Shown here one piece after another: positions 33,507 through 46,499 of a stretch of 64,000 bases of DNA. The number at the start of each line of letters is the position of its first letter. Position 1 is the stretch's first letter. The position numbers and the translations under genes were made by a program. This DNA comes from Lamellibrachia columna (taxonomy: Eukaryota; Annelida; Polychaeta; Sabellida; Siboglinidae): positions 55,507,510-55,571,509 of the forward strand of contig OY759266.1 in the NCBI GenBank assembly GCA_963662155.1. The letters are read 5' to 3'. The notes under the pieces were generated by a model that was not told the DNA's origin, did not search any database, and was given only the letters and a program-made list of their open reading frames with translations.

Positions 33507-34914
33507 ACAATACTGCAAGGGATAGTAATAAAAATACCACAAAAAAACTCACGAAAACATAGAAACCACCACATCGTCGTTCGATCGATGACGACCCAAA
33601 TAAACAAATGTACAATACGTATATACATGCACGTGGGTCCCGTTGTAACGTTACATTTGAAACTGTCACAATGTTTTACTCGTAGCTTGCGTTGTTCCTT
33701 GAACCGTAACAAGTTTTACGTCGAGCAGCTTTCCACATTTCACATCTGCCTAAGACGGAACATCGTTGGTTGATGTACCAGAGACACGTATTAGTTTATA
33801 AATGGTGTTAGCCACTTGTATACATGAAATGTATACTAATGCATAGATTTCTAGCTAAGTATGGGAACTTAACTTTATCTCGTGTACTCATTTACAAAAT
33901 TAATCAATTTAAATGGTTATCCTATTGCCCCACGCGTTTGGTCCTCATTAAGTTTACACTATACGTAATCTTCCATATTATTGATTTTCATTGGTTTTGT
34001 CTTATGTTTGAATGTACAATCACAATTTGTGGTTATACGTACATTTCACTTAATGAATATTAATTTTATTGTAACAGTTATCAAAACAAGTTTGCCAAAG
34101 GTGGTAATGGATAAAATTACATAGGCATACTAGTAGCAAACTAGAAATGTCATGTCTTTATTTATATATGATGAGTTTTTCTCTCTCTTTTCTATTTTAT
34201 ATTATCTTTGTACCAGTAGATTCTAGTAAATTCTAGTCCAATTACTGAAAATTATTGAAACTGTTTAAGTGATTTCCTCGAGGTATTCCCACCTAAGCCA
34301 CAAACAATGACGTTTCTTTTACTGCTGTTAGTATTATTTTTTATATTAACGCAGTGCATGTTTTCCTGTTTATGCTACAGTTTATCATCTCAAAACTGCA
34401 ACCACTAACGCAACGATATTTTATCTACACATAAAATGCTCAGCTGTACTAAATGCTATCAGACAATATATGCCAAATTCTTGGAATAATGTTATATGCA
34501 AATACATAATAATTATTTATAAACTGAATGACAGATTCATATGATTTATTTTTTACAGTACTATGGAGGTGTCCATAAAAACTGCTTAAATTACATTCTG
34601 CATTCTACAAATGATGAAACCAATGAAAGCGATAGTTTACCAATAATGAAAACTTCATCATATTATGATACCGATCATTTTAAGTCATTGGTAAATACTA
34701 AAATTAATAGTTTTGGCATCTCACATCCAATTAGAAGACTACTTGTATTTCCTTGGGTAAAAATAGTAGTACCAAGGAAGGCTTAATTTTGTACGTTCAT
34801 ACTAGATACGATTATAAAGTATTACAACATATTAAAAATGAAACCTGGGAAGGACAGCTAATTGAAATCACTGGGGGTGATCTCAAAAAACCTGTGATTA
34901 CTTGATTACTGTGA

Positions 34915-36255
34915 TTACAGGTGGAAAGCTACCCTTGCTTTGCTGATCCTTTTCTTTACGTCAGCCTCTGTTCCTCCATGCGTGTCCACTTGTCTCACCC
35001 CCGTCCTAACCTCAAAGTTCTTTGTAAGTTGACCTTCATGAATAACTCTGCATGACATTCCCTCATAGGAGTTTTTGATCATGTTGACTAGTTTCTTGGC
35101 CACCCCATAGTGTCTTAGCACTTTCCAGAGTGTCTCCCTGTCCACACTGTCAAAGGCTTTCTCGTAATCAACAAAGTTGATGTATAGGGATGAGTTCCAT
35201 TCGATGGATTGTTCCACTATGATTCGCAGTGTTGCAATCTGGTCAGTACACAATCTGTCCTGCCTGAAGCCTGCTTGCTGTTCACGCAAAGTTTGGTCCA
35301 CTTTGCCTTTCATTCTCTCTAGGATTATTCTGTTTAGGATCTTCCCAGGTACTGACAACAACGTGATTCCTCTGTAGTTATCACAGCGGCTCAGGTATCC
35401 TTTCTTGGGAATCTTGAAACGGTAACCTTCTTTCCATTCTGCTGGAATTTCTTCTTTTTCCCAGATCTCAAAAAGACTGTACAGCATTTCTACTGAAGTA
35501 TTTACATCTGCCTTTAGTGCTTCTGCAGGGATACCACCAGGGCTTGCTACTTTCCCATTTTTCATATGTGCGATTGCCTTTTTTATCTCTTCTCTAGTGG
35601 GTTTATTACAGTCTGTTGGGAGATCTGTTTCAGCTGGTCGGATGTCTGGTTGATTCTGCGGTGCTGGTCTGTTGAGCAGCTCTTCAAAATGCTCTGCCCA
35701 TCTCTTAAGCTGTTTGTCTGCCCCCATCAAGACGTTCAAATTTTTGTCTCTGATTGGCCGCTCTGATTTCTTAAACTTTCCAGCTAACTTCCTTGTTGTA
35801 TCGTAAAGTTGCTTCATGTTCCTGCTAGCTGCTGCCTTTTCTGCCTCTTGTGCAAGTCCCTCCACGAAGTTCCTTTTGTCTGTTTTGACACTTTTCTTCA
35901 CCTCTCTATTTGCTGCTGTGTCCTCTTTCTGAGCTATTACCTTTGCCGCCCTTGTGTGGCTGCTGTTGACTGCTTCCTTCTTGTCTCTTCTGGTCTGTAT
36001 TTTCCTCATTGTTTCTACTGAAATCCAGTCTTTCTTTTGGGGTTTCCTTCTGCCAATTATCTCTTCGCATGTGGTGTTTACTGCATCCTTGTGACTCCAT
36101 TGGCTGTTTATGTCTACTCCCTCATCTTCATCATACAGCTCTTGCAGGACTTTGAATCTATTAGCTAATGCGACTTTATATTCTTCTGCTGTGTTTGGAT
36201 CCTTCAGGAAATCCACATTATATCTTGCCTTTCGTCTTTCTTGTTCTACTCCAGT
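34915..36255 (-). pseudogene. RTE-clade ORF, internally deleted
   Basis: The minus strand has the RTE linker between endonuclease and RT (NTTCEEIIGRRKPQKKDW; QLYDTTRKLAGKF; RWAEHFEELLNRPAP). RT motifs follow: AHMKNGKVASPGGIPAEAL, DNYRGITLLSVPGKILNRI, QQAGFRQDRLCTDQI, and the catalytic Asp in YINFVDYEKAFDSVD. After KNFEVRTGVRQ the frame jumps directly to GGTEADVKKRISKARVAF. This removes about 85 residues that would contain GCLLSP and the catalytic F-A-D-D motif. The 1.34-kb insert is 5'-truncated and ends in a TGTAATCA-like simple tail at 34888-34914. Confidence 0.85.
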
Positions 36256-36619
36256 GATAGTCTGTAATATATACAGATCACCTCGATACCTAAACATTAA
36301 CCACACACAATTTATTGACGAATTTTCATTATTATTATCACAACTTGATTGCAAAAATTCGGAAGTAATTATTGCCGGAGATTTCAATATAAATTTGCTT
36401 AAAATTAATGACAAAGAATATCCTAGTGAGTTTTATGACACTTTAACAGGATTTAGCTTCTTTCCTAAAATAAAATTCCCAACTAGATTTTCTGACCTAA
36501 ATGGCACATTAATTGACAATTTATTTTGTAAACTAAGCCAAATTATGCTAAAATCAACAGCAGGTATCTTAATCAAACAGGTTTCAGACCACCAGCCATA
36601 TTTTTTATTTAAAAATTAG
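36255..36619 (+). pseudogene. Jockey-like endonuclease, 3' part
   Basis: The frame continues from the RTE junction: NIYRSPRYLNINHTQFIDEF, SEVIIAGDFNINLLKIN with the GDFN active-site block, KIKFPTRFSDLNGTLIDN, and ILIKQVSDHQPYF with the SDH catalytic motif. It stops at 36617-36619. Endonuclease nicks target DNA during retrotransposition. Confidence 0.8.
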
Positions 36620-36682
36620 TTTTAAATAAAAGTCAAAATACATTTACAAAATGAAAAAGCCATGTAAAATTTTGCAAATGAA

Positions 36683-38830
36683 ATGATTAATTCAAATATT
36701 ATGGAGAAATTAGATCAAAATCCTTTGTCCGATCCAAATAATAACTACAACACACTCATGGATGTACTTGAAAATGCAAATGTTAAACATATGCCATATC
36801 AAGTAGTCACATTTAACAAAGATAAACACAAAAACTCATTATGGATAACAAATGGCATATTTAGATCTATTAAATGCAGAGACAACTTACATAAGTAGAT
36901 CAAGTTGTCAAATCCCACATCAATTGACTATTCCATTAAAAAGATAAACTTAAAAACCTATAATTGTATTTTAAAAAGAAGTATCAGAGCAGCCAAATTG
37001 ATATATTATGAACAATTGTTTAACAAATATAAAAATGACACAAGAAAAAACCTGGAAAACAATAAATGAAATTTTGCAAAGACCCAACAAACAGAGATCA
37101 TTACTTATATGTTTTAGAGAAGGAGGCTGCAACATAACTGACACTGTAGAAATTGCTAATAAATTTAATTTATTCTTTACAAACATAGGACAACACCTTG
37201 CCAACAAAATCAAACACACGAGTAACAGAAATCATAGTTTCTATATGACAGAAACTCTGAACTGCCTTTTCAATTCCAAGAAATAAATGAAGGGTCATTA
37301 ATCAAAATAACTGACACATCAAAAACCAGCAGTGATCATGATGATATTACATTGATACAATTAAAATATTTAAAACTCATATTAATTAAACCCTTAACAT
37401 TACTTCATAATCAAATATTTAATACTGTAATCTTCCCAGACAGGATGAAAATTGCAAAAGTCATTCCTATCTTTAAAAAGGATGATGAAACACTACAACT
37501 ACATACCAATATCACTATTACCTGTAATATCTAAAGTTGTTGAAAAAGTTATGCATGATCAGATTTATTATTTTTTACAGAACATTCACTTTTCAATGAT
37601 AACCAATACTGCTTCAAATCTGGTCACTCAACTGAATATGCCATCATGGAAGTTATTGACAGAACTATAACCGCACTGGATTCAAATGAAACACCTATTA
37701 ATATATATATTAAGACCTATTTATATATATATATATATTAAGATCTGTCAAAAGCATTTAACACTTTAGACAACAACATTTTATTAAATAAATTACAAAC
37801 ATGGAATATGCGATATTGCTCTAGAACTAATGGAAAGCTACTTGAAAAATAGAATACAATATGTTACATACGACGAGAGCATTTCTGAAACTCTGCCTAT
37901 TACTACAGGTGTGCCACAAGGCTCCATAATAGGCCCACTTCTTTTTGTAATATACATTAACGATTTACGAAGACATTTAAATCAAGACATTTCAAGCAAG
38001 ACATTTAAATATGTAATGTATGCAGACGATATAACTCAATTTACTACAATCCAGTCTTTAAATTCAGGTACTAAAGATATCGAACAACATTTAAACACAG
38101 AATTAAATAAAGTAAACGAATGGCTGAAAATTAATAAACTGTCTTTAAATATAAAGAAATCCAAGTACATACTACACAAATTAAGAAATAAAAAAATAAT
38201 TCCTTTCTACTCAAGATAGATGAAACTAGAATCGAAAAAGTCCAAAACTTTAATCTCTTAGGTGTGAAAAATATTTCTATCAAATGTTCAAAATTTATAG
38301 GTATATTAAACAAATTAAAACACTTTCTGCCATTAAATATAAAATTAACTTTGTATAACTCAATAATTTTACCATATATAAATTATGGCCTAATGATATG
38401 GGTTTTTAAATGTAACAGAATTATCAAACTACAGAAAATTATAATTAGAATAATATGTTTAAGTAAATATAATTCACATACTGAGTCACTGTTCAAGAAA
38501 TAAAAAATTCTTAATGTAACAGATATGTTGCAATTACAGGAATAAAATTTTTATCATAAATATGTGCACATGAAATTACCAGCATATTTACAAAACTTAC
38601 CATTTTCTCTAAATAGAAATGTTCACAACATTAATACATGAAAATATCCACACAAATAGGCCAAACAATGCATTAGGTTTGATATTCCATTACTAATAAA
38701 CAATACTTCGAAACACACAAGGAACACAATTTTAACACAGCTTACATGGATTTGCCAAAACGTGCTTTCTACAAAACTACAGAGAACAGTGCTCATGCCA
38801 AATTGTAACATTTGTGGACGGACTTAATAA
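36683..38830 (+). pseudogene. Jockey-like reverse transcriptase, many frame breaks
   Basis: Fragments in several frames are colinear with the family: WITNGIFRSIKCRDNLHK (36840), RMKIAKVIPIFKKDDE (37443), MESYLKNRIQYVTYD (37830), TTGVPQGSIIGPLLFVIYIN (37896), VMYADDITQFTTIQ with the catalytic Asp pair (38012), KVNEWLKINKLSLNIKKSK. The thumb follows (38264-38503; INYGLMIW), then tail sequence to about 38830. A TA-rich patch at 37700-37740 interrupts the LSKAF region. Confidence 0.75.
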
Positions 38831-39566
<736 letters not shown>

Positions 39567-41410
39567 CTAGACGAGCCCCGTTTCGCGGGTGAATTTCCTA
39601 ACGAATTCACGATGCCCGTAGATATCCCAATCTGGAGCCCCGCATCTTCTGGTCTTCTCCAGGAATTTGACGACAGCAGGTTGAGGGTCAAAGTAGGCGG
39701 TGCCCACACCATTCAGTGCCACCATGAGGTGGACGTTTCTCGTGTCCTCACCCATGCTGGTGCGGTGATTGTCGACAACGAGGTTGTGGTGGTTCACGAT
39801 CCTTTCGGTCTGCATAGAGTGTGGACTCATGCAAGCCAGAGATGCCAACACCTTCTGAACTGAACCTGTGGTGACTGGCAGAAGTTGCCGCAATCTGACA
39901 GTCATCTTACAACCGAGATCACAGCCATTAGGCAGGAACGGCACATTCAACATTGCTCGGCTGCCCCGTCTGCAAAGTCAGATGCATCGTCTGGAAAAAG
40001 ACGCCTGACGACACACACGCCATGCTCAACGAATGATCCCAGGTTGCGTGATATCACCAACCCCTTCATGTCTTTGATGACGTCCTCCTGCTCAGGGTGC
40101 ATGCGTTCAGAGAGGTATTCGTGGGATGCTTGCACGACCTCCAGCCTGATTGCTCGTGCATTACGGCGGTTCGTACAAACGAACTGGTGGTTCGACTTTC
40201 GCTGTGTTAGGTCCTCACTGGTGCTATCGGTTGGGCAACTCTCTTTCTCCTCTCTTCTTCCCGGGAATGGTCCATCCCTCATCAATCTCAACTTCTTGAC
40301 GGCAGCGCCAGTCACAGTTAGAAGATCGCTGATGAACAAATCACTCCTTTGCAACTTCTTCTGGAGTGTTTCAAATATCTCCAGGATGTCGCCCATCAGT
40401 GAGGTTATCCACTTCTGTTGGTGGTTCCAAATTCTCAGAAACCCTTTGGCTTCAGCCTTCTCCTTTCTGTCGCTGGTACTTTCTGGTGCCTGCATCTGTT
40501 CCCACACCTTAATGCAGACTGGTATGTTATTCAGCACAGCATCCACCAGCTGCAGCTCGTGCTGGGCAAACTTGACATTGTGGTGCCGAGGGAACTGTTT
40601 GACATTCCCGGCTTGCGCTGACAACATCTTCATCCTTCTCGGCGTCCGGAAGAATCGTACGAGCCCCAGTAGAATAGACTTCCAGATGCCCAGCTCCGGT
40701 ACGGTGCTGACGACCGACTCAATGGCTAAGTCCGACCGGTGAGCAGCACACCAGAAAGTTGCCAGACCTCTCTGCACTTGGTCAGCAAGCAAACACCATA
40801 ACCCACCATGTCTGCCAGTGTTTGCCGATTCACCGTCAGTGGTGACACCGACGATCTTCGTGTCTTTACCTCCGGTCAGATCCAAAGCTTTGTTCACCGC
40901 TTCCAGTAGTCCAGGGGCGCCGTTCTTCTCTGGCGAATGCATGACAACGAACACACTCGTTACGCTACCATCACTGTTAGCCATCCGTCCACTTACAAAC
41001 TTGTGGTCCAACATTTGCCTGTCACAGCTGCCATCAATCTGCACACTGAATACTGTGCATCGGTTGAACATTTGAGACAGACGCACTTTCTCTAGTTCGT
41101 ATATGACATCCAGCATCTGCTTGTAGTAGTTCGGATCCCTGTAGTGTAGATCGCTGGACGCGGGTGTGAATGGAACAAATTCCACATCTGCGCCATTTTG
41201 TCGCATAGCGGCCAACAGATGAACATGTTGCAGAACCAACCAGACGCTTAAGACGAGACTGAGTAAGCTAGCAGCTGAGCACCAGACTGACTGGGATGAA
41301 TATCTTGAGGAGATGGCCTTCAGTCTCCGCACACAGAGACAAGGATCTACAAAGTTCACCCCGTTCTTTCTCATGTTCAACCGACATCCACGTATGCCTA
41401 TGGAGGTCAT
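39567..41410 (-). pseudogene. hAT-like transposase, nearly intact, one frameshift
   Basis: A 487-residue frame (41410-39947) holds the RNase H-like core: FSVQIDGSCDRQMLDHKFV with the first Asp, KIVGVTTDGESANTGRHGG with the second, and FWCAAHRSDLAIE, the hAT C..H motif. The C-terminal dimerisation region (MSPHSMQTERIVNHHNLVV; VHLMVALNGVGTAYFDP) lies in a second frame (39953-39567) overlapping the first by 7 bp at ATGTTGA. Together they match the length and order of hAT transposases close to the vertebrate ZNF862/KIAA1586-like group. The N-terminus has no BED finger. No convincing TIRs or 8-bp duplication were found. The long open frame suggests recent activity or selection. Confidence 0.7.
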
Positions 41411-41903
41411 TATAACATTACTGTCTTTCTGTTTGTTTAGTTGTGCATGTGTTTGACAATAATTAATGACAATAGTGACTAAGATTGCACCAATGACACT
41501 GTTTACTAGTAAATTTATTTAAATTAATTTGTATTTATTTTTTATTATTTCTTTATATAATTGGTAAATTGATTATTGTTTTTAAAATCGTAGCAACATT
41601 TTATGTATTTATTTTTATTTGTATAATATATAATATTTATTATTGTTGTGAATTGTGTATTTTATGTAAAGATGTATAATTATAATTGTGAATGTTGGAG
41701 CGTGTGACAATAATGGCTCATTGAAAATCAAAGTGGTAACAATGGTGAAATAAAGCTTCTGCTAATATTGCTCTCCCACTGCTGCTGCTGCTGCGATAAC
41801 CGCTACTATAGTAACTGTTGTGGTATATTAAACAATATATTCCTTTGTAAGTTAGCTTTAGTTCAATATACAACAGTTACTTTAAAGTAATCATGCTTTT
41901 CAG
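41411..41903. other. AT-rich spacer upstream of the Ulp1-PHD exons
   Basis: No coding similarity seen. Contains a short GCT/CTG patch near 41775-41800. Upstream exons of the Ulp1-PHD gene are not recognisable here. Confidence 0.5.
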
Positions 41904-42292
41904 GTGCACCTGTCCAGTTTCAAGTATGTGATAGTGCCTGTGTGCTGCTACGCTTCCACAAATCCACTGCAAGTAGATGCAGGGAGCATTGGATGCTTGT
42001 TGTTGCCAACACTCAGAGTCGACAAGTGTGTGTCCTAAACTCACTCAACTCTCCAAAATATGACACAGCTGCCTCTACATTCATCGACGGATGGAAGTGA
42101 GGATTAATTAATATAGCACAACTTCGTTTTAAGTATGATATGGACATAATCATCCATATGAAATTGTGCTCTGCCCACATAATATTTATGTGTAATATTT
42201 ACAAAGACAAAGTAGTTGGTCATAATGTATTCTGTACTGCGAGTATTATGTGAACCTTACAAAAACACTGACACAACAAATTCATATACTAG

Positions 42293-42375
<83 letters not shown>

Positions 42376-42388
42376 CATATATATATAC

Positions 42389-42452
<64 letters not shown>

Positions 42453-43620
42453 TAGGGGTATATATACATTATATAATATATATATATTTATATATATATT
42501 TATATATATATATATACAAGGATGCATATTCTTTTACTAGATATATATACATATATATATATAATATATATATACCTAGTATATGAATATATATCCTTGA
42601 TCCATATGGATCCATTCCATATTAAGTTGTACTCCTCATTGTATTAGCCAACTATAATATATGACTGTTTATCTGAATGATACACAAATGGATCTATATA
42701 ACTCAACTGTAAGGTATATCTAAAAAACAATATGCATGAGTCATAGTTTAAGAAAGAAATGTAAATGTAAAATAGTGGTGGTATGAAGCCCAAAGTACCT
42801 GCACCCGTCTAGAATCCTTGTATTTCTATGACTTTGTCATTGAAGGAGCTATATGAAGATGCACTCCAAGAAAGTTGAGAGAGAACTCGCTGACTGGGAA
42901 ACATGCCACATGCCCTGCAGACAGCAAGCAGACGGATCAAACTGTGGGATATTTGTCCTGATGGTAAACCTTTCTTATGATAAGTAATTGTAGAACAACT
43001 ATTGTATTTACACCTTTTGCTTGGTCACTCTCCATCACATTATATTTGTCTTTAATCGCAGTACATTCCATATATGCTATGATTTAATGTTACAATATGC
43101 TTAATACCTTCCATCTGTGAAATGAGATTCAAAATTCATATGTTGTACTAACAACCAATATGCATTTAATATTTTTAAAGTAATCAGGTAAATCACTAAA
43201 TGTCACTCTTTTGCACCAAGTCATGGTTCAGGTTAATTATCTGGTACCTCTCAAGTCCAAAGCCTACTGATAGAAATGTTGTAACAGGACAGACCAGGCA
43301 TAAAAATATAATTGACTACAGTATAATTAAAATAAAAAAACGAATTATTATTGCAGAATGCTGAGTCTTTGGTGAAGGATGTGCCTGTTGGTGTAATGGG
43401 TCAGGCCCAGGCATACCACTACAGACACTTTGTGCACGCCCGATTGGTGGAACAGGACGAAAAGGATTCCTGCTGCAATCCCACCTGCCAGCCCAACAGA
43501 GAACATGTGGACTGGGTGGAGTGTGAGAATTGCTTCTCTTGGTGGCACTTTCATTGTGCTAAATTGTTGAAAAAGCCAGTAGATTTCTATTGTGAAGAAT
43601 GTCAACAGAGAATACAGTAG
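41904..43620 (+). CDS. Ulp1-like cysteine protease (C48) with C-terminal PHD finger, three exons
   Basis: Exon A 41904-42096 follows a CTTTTCAG acceptor. It carries FKYVIVPV and, in a shifted frame, [20 protein letters not shown] with the catalytic His of the HW motif. The usual Asp-Ser is Asn-Ser. Exon B 42846-42963 (codon split AA|G across the intron) ends [15 protein letters not shown], the Gln and Cys of the Ulp1 active site, before GTAAAC. Exon C 43357-43620 starts after TTGCAG in phase 0 and holds a C4HC3 PHD finger ([26 protein letters not shown]), then TAG. Ulp1 enzymes remove SUMO; PHD fingers read histone tails. The shift inside exon A, or a tiny intron, and missing N-terminal exons leave its state open. 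Ulp1 domains also occur in transposons. Confidence 0.6.
42299..42460. repeat. (TA)n microsatellite within intron A-B
   Basis: About 150 bp of TA with regular TACATATA interruptions, followed by further TA-rich clusters to about 42575. It lies entirely in the first intron of the Ulp1-PHD gene. Confidence 0.9.
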
Positions 43621-44342
43621 AACACCTCAAAGCAGCCACCCCTTGAAAATTGCCACCCTATCAATCTGTGTTGATCTACCACAGGTACTTCTGTAAAGTG
43701 GCCACCCATATATTTCAATGTCTGAAAGTGAATTGAGACTATGCAATGTGTGTAACCAGGCCAACAGAGGCCCAACAAACATATAGTCTACCTTAGACCA
43801 CATTTATTGAATTCTTTTGTTTGTTGATATTCTTTTAGATACAGTAAATTGTTGTGCATTTGTTTACTACAAATGTACATACTATTTAGGTTTATTATTT
43901 GCAATGTGCATATAAGCTATTTTGAATTTATCAGCATAATTTGTATGCCATTGAAACAATACTTTTGTCAGATACAGCCAACAATTACAGTATAAGGCCT
44001 TCGAGAAGTCCATGATTACCATGTCAACCTGGGTTTGTTATCAACATACTGATCTAGGTCATGTGTGGTGTAGGTCAATGAGTTGGGTCTTGTAAGAGCG
44101 GTGATTCCTGAGTCCGTGCTATTTGTCGGATAAAATGTTATAAAACTTAATGATCATCAAGATGTATAATGTGGCCATAAATTATATCCTTAAGAATATC
44201 CTTCTTAAAGAGATATTGCACAAGATAAAGTTTGTTTCTGAAGCATGCATGTGAAGAAAAAATGAGATTATGATGATGTAACTGATGTGAGTCCACATGT
44301 TAGTGTATTAAATTCAGTTGCCATATATTTTCCCAACAAGAG
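43621..44342. other. 3' flank of Ulp1-PHD gene with a CR1-like RT relic
   Basis: Mostly non-coding. At about 43998-44145 the minus strand reads NILSDK, HGLRNHRSYKTQLIDLH and DNKPRLTW-SWTSRR, a decayed match to the CR1-type QHGFR.RSCETQL...DFSKAF segment of reverse transcriptase. The rest is unrecognised. Confidence 0.5.
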
Positions 44343-44693
44343 GTGTATAACTACAGTGGTTTAGAAATTACTAGAAAACAGTTTGTTTCTTATAAGTTAG
44401 ATTCGGAATTAATGATAGTGACAGTGTTCCTCAAGGATCAACATGCACTAGGTCCACTTCTTTTTATCTATTACATAAACAACATTGTTAAAACAACAAA
44501 TATATTTAACTTCATATTATCTGCAGATGACACAAACATGTTTCACTCGCACACAAATTTTACTAGGCTTATGGAAGAAGTTAATTGGGAACACAATGAG
44601 ATATCACCTTGGTTTCATTCTAACAAATTTTCATTAAACATAAACAAAAATAATGTTATTATTTTTACTCCTGAAAATAAAAAAATACAATAA
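44343..44693 (+). pseudogene. Jockey-like reverse transcriptase fragment
   Basis: The frame reads DQHALGPLLFIYYINNIV, then FILSADDTNMFHSHTNF with the catalytic Asp pair, and HSNKFSLNINKNNVIIF, typical of Jockey-like RT palm sequence. No other part of the element is present except weak AT-rich similarity to about 44900. Confidence 0.7.
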
Positions 44694-46499
44694 ACATGAT
44701 GCTGTAATTAAAATAAAGGAAATTAATATAAATCAAATTACTTCAACACATTTTTAAGCAATTTACATAGAGGAACATCTAAACTGGTCATATTAATTCA
44801 TTAGTGTCTAAAGCTACACCCCTCGTAGGCATGCTTTATAAATTAAAGCAATTTTACCAGACTATATATTAAAAACCCTGTATTGCAAAGATAATTAAAC
44901 TTTACAATCATAATAATTACTAAATCTGACTACTTAGCTACTCTAGAGGAAATTATGTCGAACAATTAATTCTGCTGATTAACTGACCACCAATTCAAGA
45001 AGAAAGCATTTAGTGAGCGCAAAAGAATAGCACGACAACGCGGCAGTGCATATAAACAGCGCCGCGCACTGCCCTCGCTATAACCTCTACTAATTATAGC
45101 CTCGATTTACAAAAAAACGGCACTCTAAATCACACAATATATTTATGCACGTTAAAATAATCTCAGAAGTTATTCCATTTTAGTTATACTATGTGTACTA
45201 GCAATTATATTAGAAAACATTATATATTACTAACGCAAACCACCTTAGCATCAACGCGGAATCCTGGCCTGCGCCTACTCTGGGCCCGTAACCGTCGCAG
45301 GCCCAGAGTAGGCAGAGAATCCTGGCACGGGATACTCTGGGCCCGCGACACCGGGTTATTAGCAATGCCGGAGCTCGTTAGGCGGCGCTAGTAGTGCTAT
45401 GATCAGCAAGTCGACCAAAACGTGTACCCAGAGAGGCCCGTTTATAGGGGGTGCCTTTAACGGTACATAGCAGCCGACATAGACCACCTATAATAAAAGT
45501 GTGCATATGCCCGTAAAGCTGAATAAACGTTCTTTACTCCGATGTACATCCCGTTTTATTTCTTTAGGTGAAAGTATTTTGTTTTTTAAGGTGAAAATTT
45601 CACGATTCTCGCAAATCCGGGATTCACCTTGATTCACGAAAAAAACAATTGTATGTCTTTTATTGATCAATTATTAACACAAAAATATTTTTTTTGATTT
45701 TGGCTAGGTCTGGCTAGTAATGTACTGTACAACTAAAACAACCCCCTATCACTATCCACCGACGCCAATAATTAACTAGCTATTTGAACGTTAGGTGGCG
45801 CCACACACATGTCAGAATAATAAATTATGCGATGTCCTAGCCCGCTGTTTTTTCAAGTTCATCTTTCTCGTCGTAGTTGTTTCAAGTTCATAAATATCCA
45901 TTCTTCAAGTACGTATGTAAGTAGTAATTGATCTATCTAACTATATTATCGTGTTGCAGTGTATGTTTGAAGTTCTGGAGGGTGTTTTGCTCATTTTGGC
46001 GGGAGATAAAACATGTAAACAAACTTGCAAAGTGACGGGGTGACTGACCTGTCAAACGATGTCCCAGCAGACAAGACGAAGAAAGGCATCCATTACTCAC
46101 AAAGCTCAAAGCTGACAGTCTTACACTTGGAATGTTAATATGATTTACACTGTGCTTTCTGATTGTTTCTCATTATAAGTACTATCATAACTGTGCCGTG
46201 GATACGACTTATGTATAGTGACTAATGACTAGTATTAGTAGTAATGTAAATATTTGTTTATGCCAAATTTATCTATTTTGGATATGATGATGATGGCCTA
46301 GATGATGGGTGAAGGTGTACGAAACTCTAAAAATGATGTACAACTGATAGTTGGTATGCAATATTGTGTCAGAATGGTTATTCACTCAACGATCCACACA
46401 TATTGATATGATACTTGTAATGACGTACATATTTATAGTAGTTGTTTCTTATTTTAACTACTAATACACCCAGATAATGCAATAAGTATGACAATAAAA
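44694..46499. other. Non-coding region with one strong hairpin
   Basis: AT-rich apart from a GC-rich island at 45240-45460. No gene recognised. Inverted repeat described separately. Confidence 0.55.
45273..45313. repeat. 14-bp inverted repeat with 13-nt loop
   Basis: GCCTACTCTGGGCC and its exact complement GGCCCAGAGTAGGC flank CGTAACCGTCGCA. A third related phrase, ATACTCTGGGCCCGCG, follows at about 45329. It sits in the GC-rich island; function unknown. Confidence 0.75.

Larger units (their letters stand above)
34541..38830 (+). mobile_element. Jockey-like non-LTR retrotransposon, split by an RTE element
   Basis: Endonuclease similarity starts near 34541 (SSYYDTDHFKSLVNTKINS) and reaches LIEITGGDLKKPVI at 34890. 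The RTE copy intervenes, and the endonuclease resumes at 36255 with VIVCNIYRSPRYLN. Reverse transcriptase and C-terminal remains follow to about 38830. The joined reading (…KKPVI|VCNIYRSPR) is what the family predicts, so the RTE inserted into this element. AT-rich decay and many stops show it is old. Confidence 0.8.

Noticed and set aside
34541..34786. Separate small gene at 34.54 kb
   Set aside because: It is the N-terminal endonuclease segment of the Jockey-like element that continues after the RTE insertion.
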